Origin: Mytilus trossulus
Lineage: Eukaryota; Mollusca; Bivalvia; Mytilida; Mytilidae
Assembly: GCF_036588685.1 (NCBI RefSeq)
Contig: NC_086375.1
Location: forward strand, 36,602,566-36,666,565
DNA: 64,000 bases
Direction of reading: 5' to 3'
Shown here piece by piece: positions 53,129-64,000 of this stretch. The notes below the pieces were generated by a model. It did not search any database, had not been told where the DNA came from, and saw only the letters and a program-made list of their open reading frames with translations. How positions within the stretch are numbered: position 1 is the stretch's first letter; each line of letters opens with the position of its first letter. Both the position numbers and the translations under genes were made by a program.

Positions 53129-56100
53129 GTAAGTTTCTTGCAAATGTTTAACACATTGTTAACCAAAAGTTTTTGGAAAGCTACCATAATTTGTTAGTGG
53201 ATTATGTTAGGCCACCCTTAAAAAATTGTTTGTTTGGCATTGCCGACTCACACCATCAGCAGTTGGGTAGGTAGGTAGGGATTTTTTTTAATTTCATTCA
53301 AAAACTATATATATATTGCAACCATAATCATTTTGACTCTAGATCACAGCCAAAAGCAGTGCAGCATTTTGCAGTTGTGTGCACAAACTGATGGTTTCTT
53401 TGATAGGGGATAATGTCACATTTTATACAACATATGGGTAATTTCATGTCAGACGTTCAGTGTTTTGGGAGGAGTAAACCAAAGTACCCAGCAGAAACAG
53501 ATCTGTGGTAGTGAACTGACATTAACCATATACATGTTAGACCTGACAATTGAATCTTAACTGTGGGACTGTCTATAGCTATTGAACAGAGGCTTAATGT
53601 CACATCTTGAAGTTGTCTTCAGTTTGGTAAACTTGTCATATCTTAATCAGTTTGACCACTACAGCTCCCTGTACAAATAGATGATTTAAGCTTTGATTCA
53701 TTGTTTGCTTGTTTGATGGGATTTAAAATTAACTTTCTACACCATATTTGCAAGTTCATGACAATCAGTTTATTTATTGTTATTTTTTTCCATTCAATTG
53801 CTTGTCTTGTCGTTCACAGGCACTTTTTTTTTTATCCATGGCAAGATCTACTATCCCTAAATATTTACCAGGGGCGGAACCAGCCTTTTTAAAAAGGGGT
53901 TGTTGCAACCCCAGAACCACTACTATACTTTAACCTGGAGATCAATCTTCTGATATCTCTCTGAGGGTGCAGGTAAAGGGTTATTTTCGTGCAACATGAT
54001 CGTTGTTTTTATTTCACGTTCAACGTGTTTTTACTTTTTTATTTGACGTTCAGTCGTGCAAGGCAAGTGCCTCATTCAACGTGTTCTGCTTATTTAATTT
54101 TACGTGCATTGTGATTCCAAATGCTTATAAGTTATTTTGCGTGCTGGGTATTTTTCAAATAAAATTCAAACACTTGGCAGGGATTGACAAGAAATACTTT
54201 TTTAAAAGCCGTAAACCATTCAAACCATTCAAATGTGTTTACCAAATCGGGAAAATCAAGTGAAACAGAGAGTTAATATATATATATATATATATATATA
54301 ATTTAAAAGTAAAAAACACAAAAAATCACATCATAAATCGAACATTGTTTCTGTTAGCGCTTTCTGTCTGATGAACCGCTGGAGATGCGGTGAAAGCGCT
54401 AACAGAAACAATGTTCGATTTATGATGTGATTTTTTGTGTTTTTTACTTTTAAATTATATTTTCTGTACCAAGGACTTTTTATTTATCAAAATATATATA
54501 TATATATATATATACATAAGTACATCTGAGTCAGTGACAACCCTACAACAGATGTATCCATCGGATCGCCATCAATGATGGTGATACATGGCTGTGTACA
54601 TAATGTATATACAACTCGTCTAAACATCAACCCAACAATGTTAGATCTGTAAATTGCGAAAGCGTCTGAATAATAGTCAACGATTTTCCCCACGAGGGCG
54701 CTGGATCATTACAAGTAACGATACATGTACACAATGAAATAAATTATATAAACGCCTAAAAAGTGTACATAACAACACCAATAACACAAAAAGGAACTAT
54801 AAATGTAATTATTTATAAATATTTCGGATAACAGATATCCTTCGTTCATATCGCACCTTATTATTTTTATTTAAAGCATTTATTTGAACTCTCTGATGTA
54901 ATTAGTCATATAACCTATGTCATATTCAACATATTTTTGGAATGGTGCAAGCGTCTTAACTGATGTTCGGTTTGCCTTTTTTATTGTATAAATTTCAAGA
55001 TTTAGTCAAAGTTTAATCTAAGAAGACTTAAAGATGATTCATTTAACATCAGAATCTGACTGACGAAGGATATCTGTTATCCAAAATATTTATAAATAAT
55101 TACATTTATAGTTCCTTTTTGTGTTATTGGTGTTGTTATGTACACTTTTTAGGCGTTTATATATATATATATATATTTACAACTTGTCTCAACATCAACC
55201 TAACAATGTTAGATCTGCAAATTTGCTTTTGCAAATTTTTGGTTCTTCCCTCGCCGGGATTCGAACCCAAGCTACTGTGATATTGTGACACCAAATGGCC
55301 TGCACTGCAGCCGTCACGCTAGACCACACGACCACCTGGGCTCTACAATAATAGAGCTTTCGCTGCCCGTGTGTTACCTTTCCACGTCAGTTTTAATCTA
55401 GCGGCGTACTGCAGTACATGATATATAAGGCATGAAAATGTTATTGTTACAGATCACCTAAATTATCTATAGTAAAGGATCCTACAAATTAATCATTGTT
55501 AATGTAAGATATATATATAAGAAGACAGTGAATCAGTCAGAAAAGGTTCACATCAAAGTTTTTATTTTTTTCCTGCAATGTTCATGACAGAAATTATTTT
55601 TCGTTCAACGTGAAATTATGTCTTATTTCAGGTTTTTTCCCTGCAAGCACCCCCCCCCCCCTTTACCACCCTCCTCTCTGGTTTGTCTGTTTCCACCGAG
55701 TGGTGCAGTGGTTCTCTTTGAGTACTTGGGCTTCCACCACCATAATAACAGACTTCACGGTGTACCGATTGTTCTGGTGGTGGGATAATATTGTATAGGA
55801 CACATCTCTATTAATCTTCAGGGAGTGTACATGGATCTGCTGTACCCTTGCAGTCAATCAAGGGATGCGTCTATATTGGCGGAATATTGAAAAACATACA
55901 TTCAAAGCAAAAAAATATAATAGCCTTTAGAGACGTTATTTTTATTTGGACTAGTAGTCACTAAAGGGATATACATGTAGTAGATCTTGTCATGGATAGG
56001 AAACAAGTGCCTGTGAGTGTGAGTTTGTACTCGTCTTATTTCTGTCCTACCTTGTGCTGGTCACTCAGCGACTGTCCTGGACCACGCTGTGTATCACCAA

Positions 56101-59100
56101 TATTGCAATTTGAGATTAATTATTTCAAATGGCAACAAAGTACAGCCATGACAGCTGCTTGGGATATTTCTGGCGTGAACATTTTTCTATGTAAAAACCT
56201 TCTTTTTTTTTGAAAACTTCGATCTTCATTTTAGTTGGTAAAAATTATTTTAAAAAAAAATTGTACGAAATTTGACAGAGTGAAAAGTTTATGACCTTTA
56301 GCTACATTTTGTAATCACATACATGTGAACCTCCAGATGGGGGTACAATAATACGGTTTTCTAGGGTCTCCTCCCGTCCTCCTGTTGAAGAGAAAAATAA
56401 TCCAGTGTATGAAATATTTCATGAATGAAAACTTTCAGCCGCCATATACGATGTAACTGACATTATCTGAAGTTTAATTATACCTGTAAATCAATTAACA
56501 TGCCTACTGGTAATCATATGGCTTCAACTTGCTAACTTGGGTGTCAAACATACTGGTATAATCAACAATTTTTACCTTGGGCTGCTGCTGTGTAATAAAA
56601 ACTTTGTGTATTGAAAAGAATATTAGGTTTCTTCCCTTGATTTATCCTGTCTAAGTTAATTTCCTTAAATAATGCATGTAATGTTAATTGTTAAAAGAAT
56701 ATAAACATGATAAATAAAATAGAAACTGAACAAACGATCATAAAAGAAAGGTAATTAGATGATTTGAAATGTCTTAGGACGATTAAGAAAAATAATAATA
56801 TGCAAAATATTTGAGGGTTCTACATGTATACTTCTTTTCAAGACTTTAATTAAAATTCATATAGTAAGTATGACCTTTAACCCTTTCCTCCATAATAAAG
56901 CATTTTGAAGCCACCCCCGTTACTGCGTTATGACACCTTTCGATGCCTGTGTAGTGCCTCAGTTGAAACATAATATCTACGAAAATCCTATGCGAATCAA
57001 GTATGGTAAAAAAAATATTACATGGAGGAAAGGGTTAAAGAATCACTGACCGACGGTGCAAGGGCTGTATAGCCAGTCAAGGTCATTAAAAACTTCCATT
57101 TGTTGTTGAGAATTTCTGACTGAGAAAGGGCTGTATAGCCAGTCAAGGTTGTTAAAAACTTCCATTTTTGTAAAATGAACTGGTGTATAGCCAGTCAAGG
57201 TCGTTGAAAGCTTCCATTTGTTGTAGAATGAACTGGTGTATAGCCAGTCAAGGTTGTTAAAGCTTCCATTTGTTGTAGAATGAACTGGTGTATAGCCAGT
57301 CAAGGTTGTTAAAGCTTCCATTTGTTGTAGAATGAACTGGTGTATAGCTAGTCAAGGTCGTTAAAGCTTCCATTTGTTGTAGAATGAACTGGTGTATAGC
57401 TAGTCAAGGTCGTTAAAGCTTCCATTTGTTGTAGAATGAACAGGTGTATAGCTAGTCAAGGTTGTTAAAGCTTCCATTTGTTAGAATGAACTGGTGTATA
57501 GCTAGTCAAGGTTGTTAAAGCTTCCATTTGTTGTAGAATGAACTGGTGTATAGCCAGTCAAGGTTGTTAAAGCTTCCATTTGTTGTAGAATGAACTGGTG
57601 TATAGCCAGTCAAGGTTGTTAAAGCTTCCATTTGTTGTAGAATGAACTGGTGTATAGCCAGTCAAGGTTGTTAAAGCTTCCATTTGTTGTAGAATGAACT
57701 GGTGTATAGCCAGTCAAGGTTGTTTAAACTTCCATTTGTTGTAGAATGAACTGGTGTATAGCCAGTCAAGGTTGTTAAAGCTTCCATTTGTTGTAGAATG
57801 AACTGGTGTATAGCTAGTCAAGGTTGTTAAAGCTTCCATTTGTTGTAGAATGAACTGGTGTATAGCTAGTCAAGGATGTTAAAGCTTCCATTTGTTGTAG
57901 AATGAACTGGTGTATGGCCAGTCAAGGTCGTTAAAGCTTCTATTTGTTGTTGAATTAACTGATTTTCCTCTTTATTGCAAATGAATGAAGAGAAAATAAA
58001 ATATAAATACAAAGTAGACATTTTACATTCAGATGGAAAGTTGAAATAAAAACTTTTCAAGACAATTTCTTCATCACACGGTTACATTTTTGACACAATT
58101 TATGTCGATAAAAAAATCCTGATCTCAGGCTTAATTTCCTGACCAAAATTTCCCAATCTCCTGGCCACCATTGTTGATCATGTGTACAATCCTCCACAAA
58201 AGGAGCACCCTGAATAAAGAAAGATAGCTTAATTTTACTTTTTCCTAGCATTGTGATACCTCCTTTTAAACTTTCCTCTGATAGTACATTTTGTACAATG
58301 CAAACTGTTGTAAATTGTTGATAGACATGAATCTTGCTTTGACAATTAACAGCTCTTATTCTAAATTCTTTATTTTTTCCAGAGTGCCATAAAGGCCAAG
58401 TTGGTAGAGTTAGGAGCATATGTTGGTAAGTAAACTACATCATAATACATGTCTAATGTGGTGTATAATTCTCATATAAAAAATGACGAATCATTAAGTT
58501 CTTGACTTGGTTTAGTAACATCTTTAGTTTAAACATGTAAGTTATAGAATGATAATTATATAAAGGTTCTTTAAAAAAACTTATAACAGAAGACTTCTTT
58601 TTTGGCTTTGCCAAGTCCAGTTATCTGCAGATAAGGTTTTGCAATAATTGAATGATGATGACTCCACAGATACAATCTAGATGTAGATGCATCTTAAGAA
58701 TCACTGGCATGACTGGTGTAAAAGAAAATAAGTTTAGTCTTTTTTTACATGTACAAGACGTCGACACATTGTAGCAAGAACCTTATGCTAATATATATGC
58801 AATGGGTTGGACTCATGTAAAATGCCTTTTTTCCACAACCTGAAAGAAAGATAGCCTCAATCTCTATACATCTGGTTATATTTATATAATATGTGTAAAG
58901 CTTCAAACAGTCAGTGAGTGTTTCAACTTGTTTGTGAACACTTGATAAGTGTGAGTTAAAACATGCAATGTTTGATATAGAGGTCATCAGTCATGTTTTA
59001 AATATACTCAATGTACATTCATGACATTCGTAGGTATAAAGTAAAATATTAGTAATTATCATATTGTGTTTTTGTCATGGAAAGCATACAATGTATACAT

Positions 59101-61174
59101 GTATATGGGATCTATTAAACATTCTTCTTTTTTTTATTTGCATGAAAATTATTTCATGCTTATATCTCTGTGCTTATCTATCTGTAAATATGAATAATGT
59201 GACTCATATAATATTTGTTCTGTCCAAATTTGAAACGATATTTAAAAATAAAATGGTGATTTATTTAAGTATATGATCTGAATTGTTTTATTGTTTTCAT
59301 AGATGATGAGTTGCCAGACTATATTATGGTTATGGTGGCCAACAAAAAGACCCAAAATCAGATGACAGACGATTTGAGCCTGTTTCTAGGACTTAATACA
59401 GAAAAATTTACATCCTGGTATGAACTAATAACAGCTGAATTTGCACTGAAATGGACTTGATTTATATAATATAAGAATATGAAGATGTGGTATGATTGCT
59501 AATGAGACAACTATCTAAAAGGGACTAAATGATATAAATCAACAATAAGCAAAACCCTTACTGTCAAGTAAACCATTAAAGGCCCCAAATGAGAAGAAAA
59601 CAATGTCTGACAGCAACCAATGACTACCTCTCATGATCAATTTAAGACTCGGACTATCTACAATAGTTCAACATTCTTAAAAAAAAGAAATAAAATAGTT
59701 GGCACATTGACAAGAGCTGACTTTAAGAGAACAATAAACATCCATCAGTCATCATTCAAGCATGTTCAGTCATCTGCCATTACAAAAGAAACAACAGATG
59801 AATACTATGATATTTTGTCACCCCCATTTGGACAATATTTCACTATGAAATTCTGTCCATGACAATATTTCAGTACAAACCATATAACTATCTAAAAGGA
59901 ACCAAATGTGAAACCCTTACTGTCAAGTAAACTTTGAGAGGCTTCAAAATGTGAAACCAATTCAAATAGGAAAAAACAAAGGCTGACAGTGACCATGTTC
60001 AATCAACAAATTTCTGAATTTCAGGATATCTACAATAGTTCAACATTCTTAAAAAAGAAATACAATAATCTATACACTGACAAGAGCTGACTTTAAGAAA
60101 ACAATAAACACCAATCAGTCATCATTCAAGCATGTTCAGTAACCTGCCATTATGACCAATATTTGGCACTTCACTCAATGTATTCTCATGTTTTTCAGAG
60201 TTTCATATATCAAATGCTGAAATCTTGTTCTGTACTATATATGTTATATTAAATAATGTCCCCCATGAAATGATGTCCACCAGACAAAATTCCATATAAA
60301 ATATTGTCTGTGGACATTATTTCATAATGAAATACTGTCTAGGACAATATTTTATTTTGAAATAGAGTCCCTGCCCATGAAATTTTGTCATCTTCATTTG
60401 GACAATATTTCACTATGAAATTCTGTTCATGACAATATTTCACCATGAAAATGATATATATTGATAACCTCCCCTCCATGTCAGAGACAAAATTTCATGA
60501 TAATTTTTCTATGAAATATTGCCTCAATACAACAAAATATTACCTCCTTTATCAGGACAACATTTCATAGTATTCATCTGTTGTTTCTCATTTGTTTACA
60601 TGTATTTATTTTCATAGTTCATGTAGTTGTGAAATGACAGTAAATGTGGTAAAAAGCAAAACAACATAAAATGTCAACAATATTACATATTTCTTGCCTG
60701 AATTTTTTTTAACTAGCTGAAGTATGTTTTGTGCTTATGTTTTTATTAGTACAATGTACTGATAAAAATGTTTTTGGAGACATTTGCAAATAATTTGTGT
60801 GCAATGTGGCCAAATTTTCTAGGATACAAGTAAGATTGAATGTCAGTCTGCAAGTTTGAGATCATAAAGAATCTTAATCATACACCTCTTATATCCAAAT
60901 ATGCAAACTGATGTTGACATCATAAGGTATTTACTTACATGTACGGAATCTAAGTTGGTTGAATAGATATTGTGGAGTCTTAGTCAACACAGTCAAGAGA
61001 CAAATATTGAATTTACAAAGCAAATACCAAACTGTAAAAAAAAGTAAAGTGTAACCATACCAACTATTAACATGATGTATATATATAGATGACAGTACAG
61101 GGGCATTTTTTAAAATTTATACTTATTTTACAGGCTTCATGGATTGTTGGTTAAACTACAGACTTTAAGTTCAG
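53093..61174 (+). CDS. ZC3H14: ZC3H14 (Nab2-type poly(A) RNA-binding zinc-finger protein), first four coding exons
   Basis: Exons 53093-53128, 58383-58425, 59303-59417 and 61134-61174 join in phase to 78 residues. Landmarks in order are MDSAKDISKKIR, SAIKAKLVELGAYV, DDELPDYIMVMVANKK, DDLSLFLGLNTEKFTSW and LHGLLVKLQTLSS. This matches the N-terminal PWI-like helical domain of animal ZC3H14 almost residue for residue, including the E-L-G-A-Y-V and D-Y-I-M-V-M-V-A-N-K-K cores. In this family the N-terminal domain mediates nuclear protein contacts, while C-terminal CCCH fingers bind poly(A) and limit tail length. The fingers lie beyond the window. The start Met is at the family position, 12 codons before the first splice. 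Confidence 0.95.
54299..54457. mobile_element. Perfect palindromic element, 66-bp arms, 27-bp spacer
   Basis: Left arm 54299-54364 and right arm 54392-54457 are exact reverse complements over all 66 bases (outer taatttaaaagt, inner gttagcgctttc). It sits directly next to a (TA)n run (54274-54300) and before another at 54491-54513. A fold-back MITE inserted at TA is the simplest reading. Confidence 0.88.
54747..55161. mobile_element. 415-bp MITE with 101-bp terminal inverted repeats
   Basis: Left arm 54747-54847 (tataaacgcctaaaaagtgt start) and right arm 55061-55161 are reverse complements with very few differences. The 213-bp centre is unique and non-coding. TA-rich on both sides. Confidence 0.85.
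55230..55345 (-). mobile_element. tRNA-derived SINE head, minus strand
   Basis: On the minus strand: cccaggtggtcgtgtggtct (A box region) and gggttcgaatcccggcgag (B box) with tRNA-like spacing. The long insertion between the boxes and lack of a clean acceptor stem argue against a functional tRNA. Confidence 0.65.
57062..57955. repeat. 52-bp minisatellite, about 17 copies
   Basis: Unit core ggtgtatagccagtcaaggt then tgttaaagcttccatttgtt and gtagaatgaact. Spacing of the anchor agtcaagg is 52 bp in most of the array (53 and longer in the first units, 49 once near 57480). Variants are clustered: GCTAG forms lie together around 57347-57500 and 57815-57870. Confidence 0.93.
58057..58209 (-). CDS. 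Possible terminal exon of an unidentified minus-strand gene
   Basis: A good acceptor (ctttctttattcag) stands above 58209. The frame reads GAPFVEDCTHDQQWWPGDWE and ILVRKLSLRSGFF, then a CQKCNRVMKKLS end and TGA. The composition looks protein-like, but no other exon was found and no family is recognised. It lies inside ZC3H14 intron 1 on the opposite strand. It may be chance or a relic. Confidence 0.3.
   Translation of the reverse strand, partial: GAPFVEDCTHDQQWWPGDWEILVRKLSLRSGFFYRHKLCQKCNRVMKKLS
58383..58425 (+). CDS. ZC3H14: ZC3H14 coding exon 2
   Basis: Acceptor ttttttccag ending at 58382, donor gtaagt from 58426. Encodes SAIKAKLVELGAYV plus one base. 43 nt, identified by its match to the vertebrate SAIKGKLQELGAYV segment. 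Confidence 0.93.
58426..59302 (+). other. ZC3H14 intron 2, nothing recognised
   Basis: AT-rich without identifiable repeats. Confidence 0.5.
59303..59417 (+). CDS. ZC3H14: ZC3H14 coding exon 3
   Basis: Acceptor tttcatag ending at 59302, donor gtatga from 59418. Encodes DELPDYIMVMVANKKTQNQM and TDDLSLFLGLNTEKFTS. It ends two bases into the Trp codon that exon 4 completes. Confidence 0.95.
59656..60140. repeat. Direct duplication of ~115 bp, 370 bp apart
   Basis: 59656-59770 and 60026-60140 share ctacaatagttcaacattct, gacaagagctgactttaag and catcattcaagcatgttcag with few changes. Confidence 0.8.
60240..60560. repeat. Cluster of ATGAAATATTGTC / GACAATATTTCAT boxes
   Basis: About ten copies or variants of a ~12-bp box occur in both orientations, with further ones at 59815-59870 (ggacaatatttcactatgaa). 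The spacing is irregular. Confidence 0.65.
61134..61174 (+). CDS. ZC3H14: ZC3H14 coding exon 4
   Basis: Acceptor ttttacag ending at 61133, donor gtaata from 61175. Completes Trp and encodes LHGLLVKLQTLSS, matching the vertebrate WLHGVLDKLRS segment at the end of the PWI-like fold. Confidence 0.9.
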
Positions 61175-62239
61175 GTAATATCTCACTACAAGAACTTTGT
61201 CCTTTCTTTCTGTCGTCCAACACATGTTACTGTCACCATTAAATTCAGGTACTGCTAATTTATTTATTGTGTGTCTAGTCTGTAAATGTATAAGTTTATA
61301 TGTAATTGTTATCTTCTTATCAGTCAGAGCTCTGACATAAACAAGTCAGAATATACTGACTTCTTCAAGTCAGAAAATGTTTTGAAACTCTGACCTGTAT
61401 GGGTCAATTTTTGTGTTGCGTAGTTTTCCATCGAGTCCGTCAAACCAGAAGTTATTTTGAATTTGCCGCCGATGTAAGACACATACGATCACGTGGTTTT
61501 TTTGCGAGAGATCACGTGTTTGAGAGTCGTTGTTTTGGGAGTTTCTCGAACGAGAAGTTATTGAAAATATAGTGATTATTTATGTTTTTTTAGTGAAAAT
61601 CTAGGTCAATGTGGTCATTTTCAGATGGTAATTCATATTACCTCCGTATTTTCATGGCCATTTTAATATTTTTTATGTGTAAAGAAGGTCTTTGCAAGTG
61701 ATTTTGTTGCTGTTTCATGAAGGCGCGTGACCTGTAAATACGGACGCGTGGCCTTTGAGATGACCTGGTTACTGACAATTCTGACTTGTTCAGTTCAGAA
61801 AATGTTGTTATGATAATAAACTGTTATTTTCAGGAGACAACTCGTGTTGTCTTAAACAGTATTAACATTATTAACCAGTCAGTGCAATTTTAAAAGTGAA
61901 ATTATTGCTTCGAGATGAACATCGTCACGTGATTTTTCTATTTTTAAACTCAATCATGAATTGACTTTTAAACCTTTCCGAGTTTGCGGCTTATTAAATA
62001 TATTTGTTTTTTCGTTTCTCCCAATGAGAAAAACGATCTTTTGAATATTGATATTCATGAAAATGAAATGAAAATCGGAATAATTTAAATAAAGGAAAAA
62101 GGAAGGGAGGGTTTAACTAAAGAACCAAATATTTTTTTAGTTTTATTTTAAAAAAAAATGATTTTAACTTGAGAACATTAAGAGATTCACAAAACGGGTT
62201 TTCAGTTATGATTATGGAATATGATATTAAAAATAAATC

Positions 62240-63010
62240 AAATGAAATGTAGGGTGAGTCAAAGGGATAACCCCTACCCCTGTCATTTAACTTGTGAACA
62301 GTCGAGATCCCTGCCCCCTAAACTCAATTTGTTCTCTCTGTAAAGTATCATGAAATATACCAGGCAAGTCTCTATGGGTCGCCCCACCCCTTGTCATTTG
62401 AGAAAAATCTTATATCTTGAAAATGATAAGATCCCCTTTAAACCATATATATTCCTTTTTATAATGTCAAATTGATTTGAATGAAATATACCGGGCTAGT
62501 CTCTGGGTTTAACCCCCCCCCTAGCCATTTGCAAATGTTCTCATATTTTGTAAACGGTCGAGATCCCCACCCCTAAACCATATATATTCTTGTATGGGAA
62601 AATAAAACAAACCCAATGAAATATAGGGGAAGTCCCTTGGGGGGGAGGGGGTCACACCACCCCTCCTGTGTGAAAACATGTAAATGGTCAAGACCCCCAC
62701 CCCTGTACCATATATATAAGTGTAAGTGACAACAAGACAAATCAAATGAAATAAAGATAAAGTCCCTTGGGGTCACCCCACTCCCTTATGTTTGTAAATT
62801 TGTAAGCGGTTGAGATCCCCACCCCTTAAGCCTATATATTATTATATGGGACAATACAACGAATCAAATGAAATAAAGGGAAAGTCCATGGGGGTCATCC
62901 CCATCCACCTTTCTGAAATGGTCTGGATCACCACCCCTTAACCATATAATATTCCTGTTCGTCATTTCAAGAAGATTTGAATGACATACAGGGTCAATCC
63001 CTAGAAGTTA
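62240..63010. repeat. Degenerate tandem repeat, ~112-131-bp unit, six copies
   Basis: The anchor gagatccccacccctaaacc or variants occurs near 62304, 62429, 62559, 62690, 62812 and 62924. Each unit also has aaatgaaatatagggaaagt-type text and a C- and G-rich stretch (gtcccttgggg). Confidence 0.82.
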
Positions 63011-63144
63011 CATGTATGCATATCACTTTACTAGACCAAACCAATTTTTACTTGAACTTGCTCAATGTCAGGCGACCATGGGAATGACAAATTATTGGAG
63101 CTTTGTTTGAGAGACCTCCTAACAGCATCCTGTTACAAGTACTA

Positions 63145-63241
63145 TATATACCATGGTTTTTACGAGTTAACATATTTAAACAAACGAATCTGAAGGATGA
63201 GTTTGTTTAAATATGTTAATGAGTAAGACACATGGTATATA
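63145..63241. repeat. 97-bp hairpin
   Basis: The outer match tatataccatg / catggtatata encloses the inner match ttaacatatttaaacaaac (63167-63185) / gtttgtttaaatatgttaa (63201-63219), around a 15-base loop. Confidence 0.8.
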
Positions 63242-64000
63242 AAATTTGTAATATAAATAAAATGATTGACAGCTTCAAGACCTTCAACTAATATTGGAAA
63301 TTGTTCACGTTACAGTTTTATCCAATGAAATGGAAGCTCGCGCAAGTCACTTTTGTGCCTCTTGTATGATCTTTTGTGTATTTCATGTAATAGAACCCCT
63401 GAATTTGCAAAAAAGGAAAGAAAATGTCAGATTTTCCCGATTTTTATTTCGTTTTGCACCCCGTGTATGGTTGTTTGCGCAAGTAACTTCATTATGTCAT
63501 CATACTGAGGTAAACAAAAATATCGGATTCCAGCGTCGGACAAGGATTAAATAATTATTCTAATGGCGGTAAGAATTGTTTTTTTTTTGTTTTCAAGTAT
63601 CATACAAATTAATCATATTTTACAGAATTTTCATCTCATTGAAAAATGCATTTTCTAGTTTTCGTACAAACTGCTTTCTTCCGTTATTTTATTAATTCGA
63701 TTATTAGATTATTTATTAAAACACAATTTTAATGATAGAAGTAGCGGATCCAGGGAGCGTACAAAGTGTACGTTCCCCTAATTGATCACAAAAAAAAATC
63801 ATGCTTTTCAGATATTTGTAGCTGATATTTATTCCCTTTTATATAGGTACCCCCCTTTTTTAAATCGAATTTAACTGAATCTTTGCAAAGGAAATGATAG
63901 TTTCACATTTCATTTTTTTCACAACTTAAAGAAGAAACATTTAGTAATTGTTTCCAAAATTAGGGGAAATTGGTAACAATTATATATAGTTTGAAAAAGG

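Larger units (their letters stand above)
53129..58382 (+). other. ZC3H14 intron 1 (5.25 kb)
   Basis: Contains palindromic MITEs (54274-55161), a SINE (55230-55345), the 52-bp minisatellite (57062-57955) and a possible minus-strand exon (58057-58209). The remainder is AT-rich without signal. Confidence 0.6.
59418..61133 (+). other. ZC3H14 intron 3 with repeat relics
   Basis: A minus-strand retroelement tail (59480-59610) is followed by two direct copies of a ~115-bp segment (59656-59770 and 60026-60140, anchor gacaagagctgactttaag). After these comes a cluster of GACAATATTTCA boxes (60240-60560). Confidence 0.6.
61175..64000 (+). other. ZC3H14 intron 4 (continues beyond window)
   Basis: Apart from the tandem array at 62240-63010 and the hairpin at 63145-63241, no further exon is recognised. 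The next family exon would be poorly conserved and could be missed. Confidence 0.5.

Noticed and set aside
57043-57321. 92-codon minus-strand frame with repeats like TLTGYTPVHSTTNGS
   Set aside because: By-product of the 52-bp minisatellite. The unit is not a multiple of three, so the frame soon fails in the regular part of the array.
62521-62776. Overlapping minus-strand frames of 67-74 codons
   Set aside because: Located in the ~125-bp tandem array; low complexity and not kept between units.
63294-63554. 86-codon plus-strand frame as a further ZC3H14 exon
   Set aside because: No match to the family, no convincing acceptor, and composition is not like the linker of ZC3H14.

Overview
The window looks like nuclear DNA of a bivalve mollusc, most probably a mussel (Mytilus). 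It is AT-rich, its genes are split by GT-AG introns, and it is crowded with short interspersed repeats of a type I associate with mussel genomes. The species call is inference; no search was possible.

Region 1 (1-38,457, + strand) is the 3' part of one very large gene for an apolipophorin / apolipoprotein-B-like large lipid transfer protein. I could chain 18 exons with matching splice phases into about 4,175 residues. They run from the vitellogenin-like open beta-sheet region, through a single giant exon of 8.85 kb (7,783-16,629) made of beta-strand repeats, then a helix-rich stretch, to a C-terminal von Willebrand factor D (vWD) domain. The frame is kept throughout except for two in-frame nonsense codons, TAA at 11,779 and TAG at 38,239. 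This copy is therefore either a damaged allele or paralogue, or carries base errors.

Its introns are full of mobile DNA. The most notable are two fold-back elements (23,767-31,193 and 35,466-37,596). Each is bounded by inverted arms that begin TATGGAAC, carries arrays of a 21-bp repeat in its arms, and has apparent 6-bp target duplications. The two families share about 45 bp of terminus and the first 10 bases of the 21-bp unit, but differ in the other 11 bases. This is the most likely undescribed system here.

Region 2 (38,458-53,092) has no confident complete gene. It holds pearl-type tandem-repeat elements, MITEs, tRNA-derived SINEs and retroelement 3' ends. It also holds three minus-strand exons (47,366 to 43,239) that splice in phase into the C-terminal ~160 residues of a protein I do not recognise.

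Region 3 (53,093-64,000, + strand) is the 5' part of a ZC3H14 (Nab2-type poly(A)-binding protein) gene. Four exons encode the N-terminal PWI-like domain; the zinc fingers lie beyond the window. Its introns carry a 52-bp minisatellite (about 17 copies), a perfect 66-bp palindrome, a 415-bp MITE and a ~125-bp tandem array.

The genes show no operon-like or pathway link. The lipoprotein is a secreted carrier and ZC3H14 a nuclear RNA-binding protein. The common thread is repeat invasion of introns.
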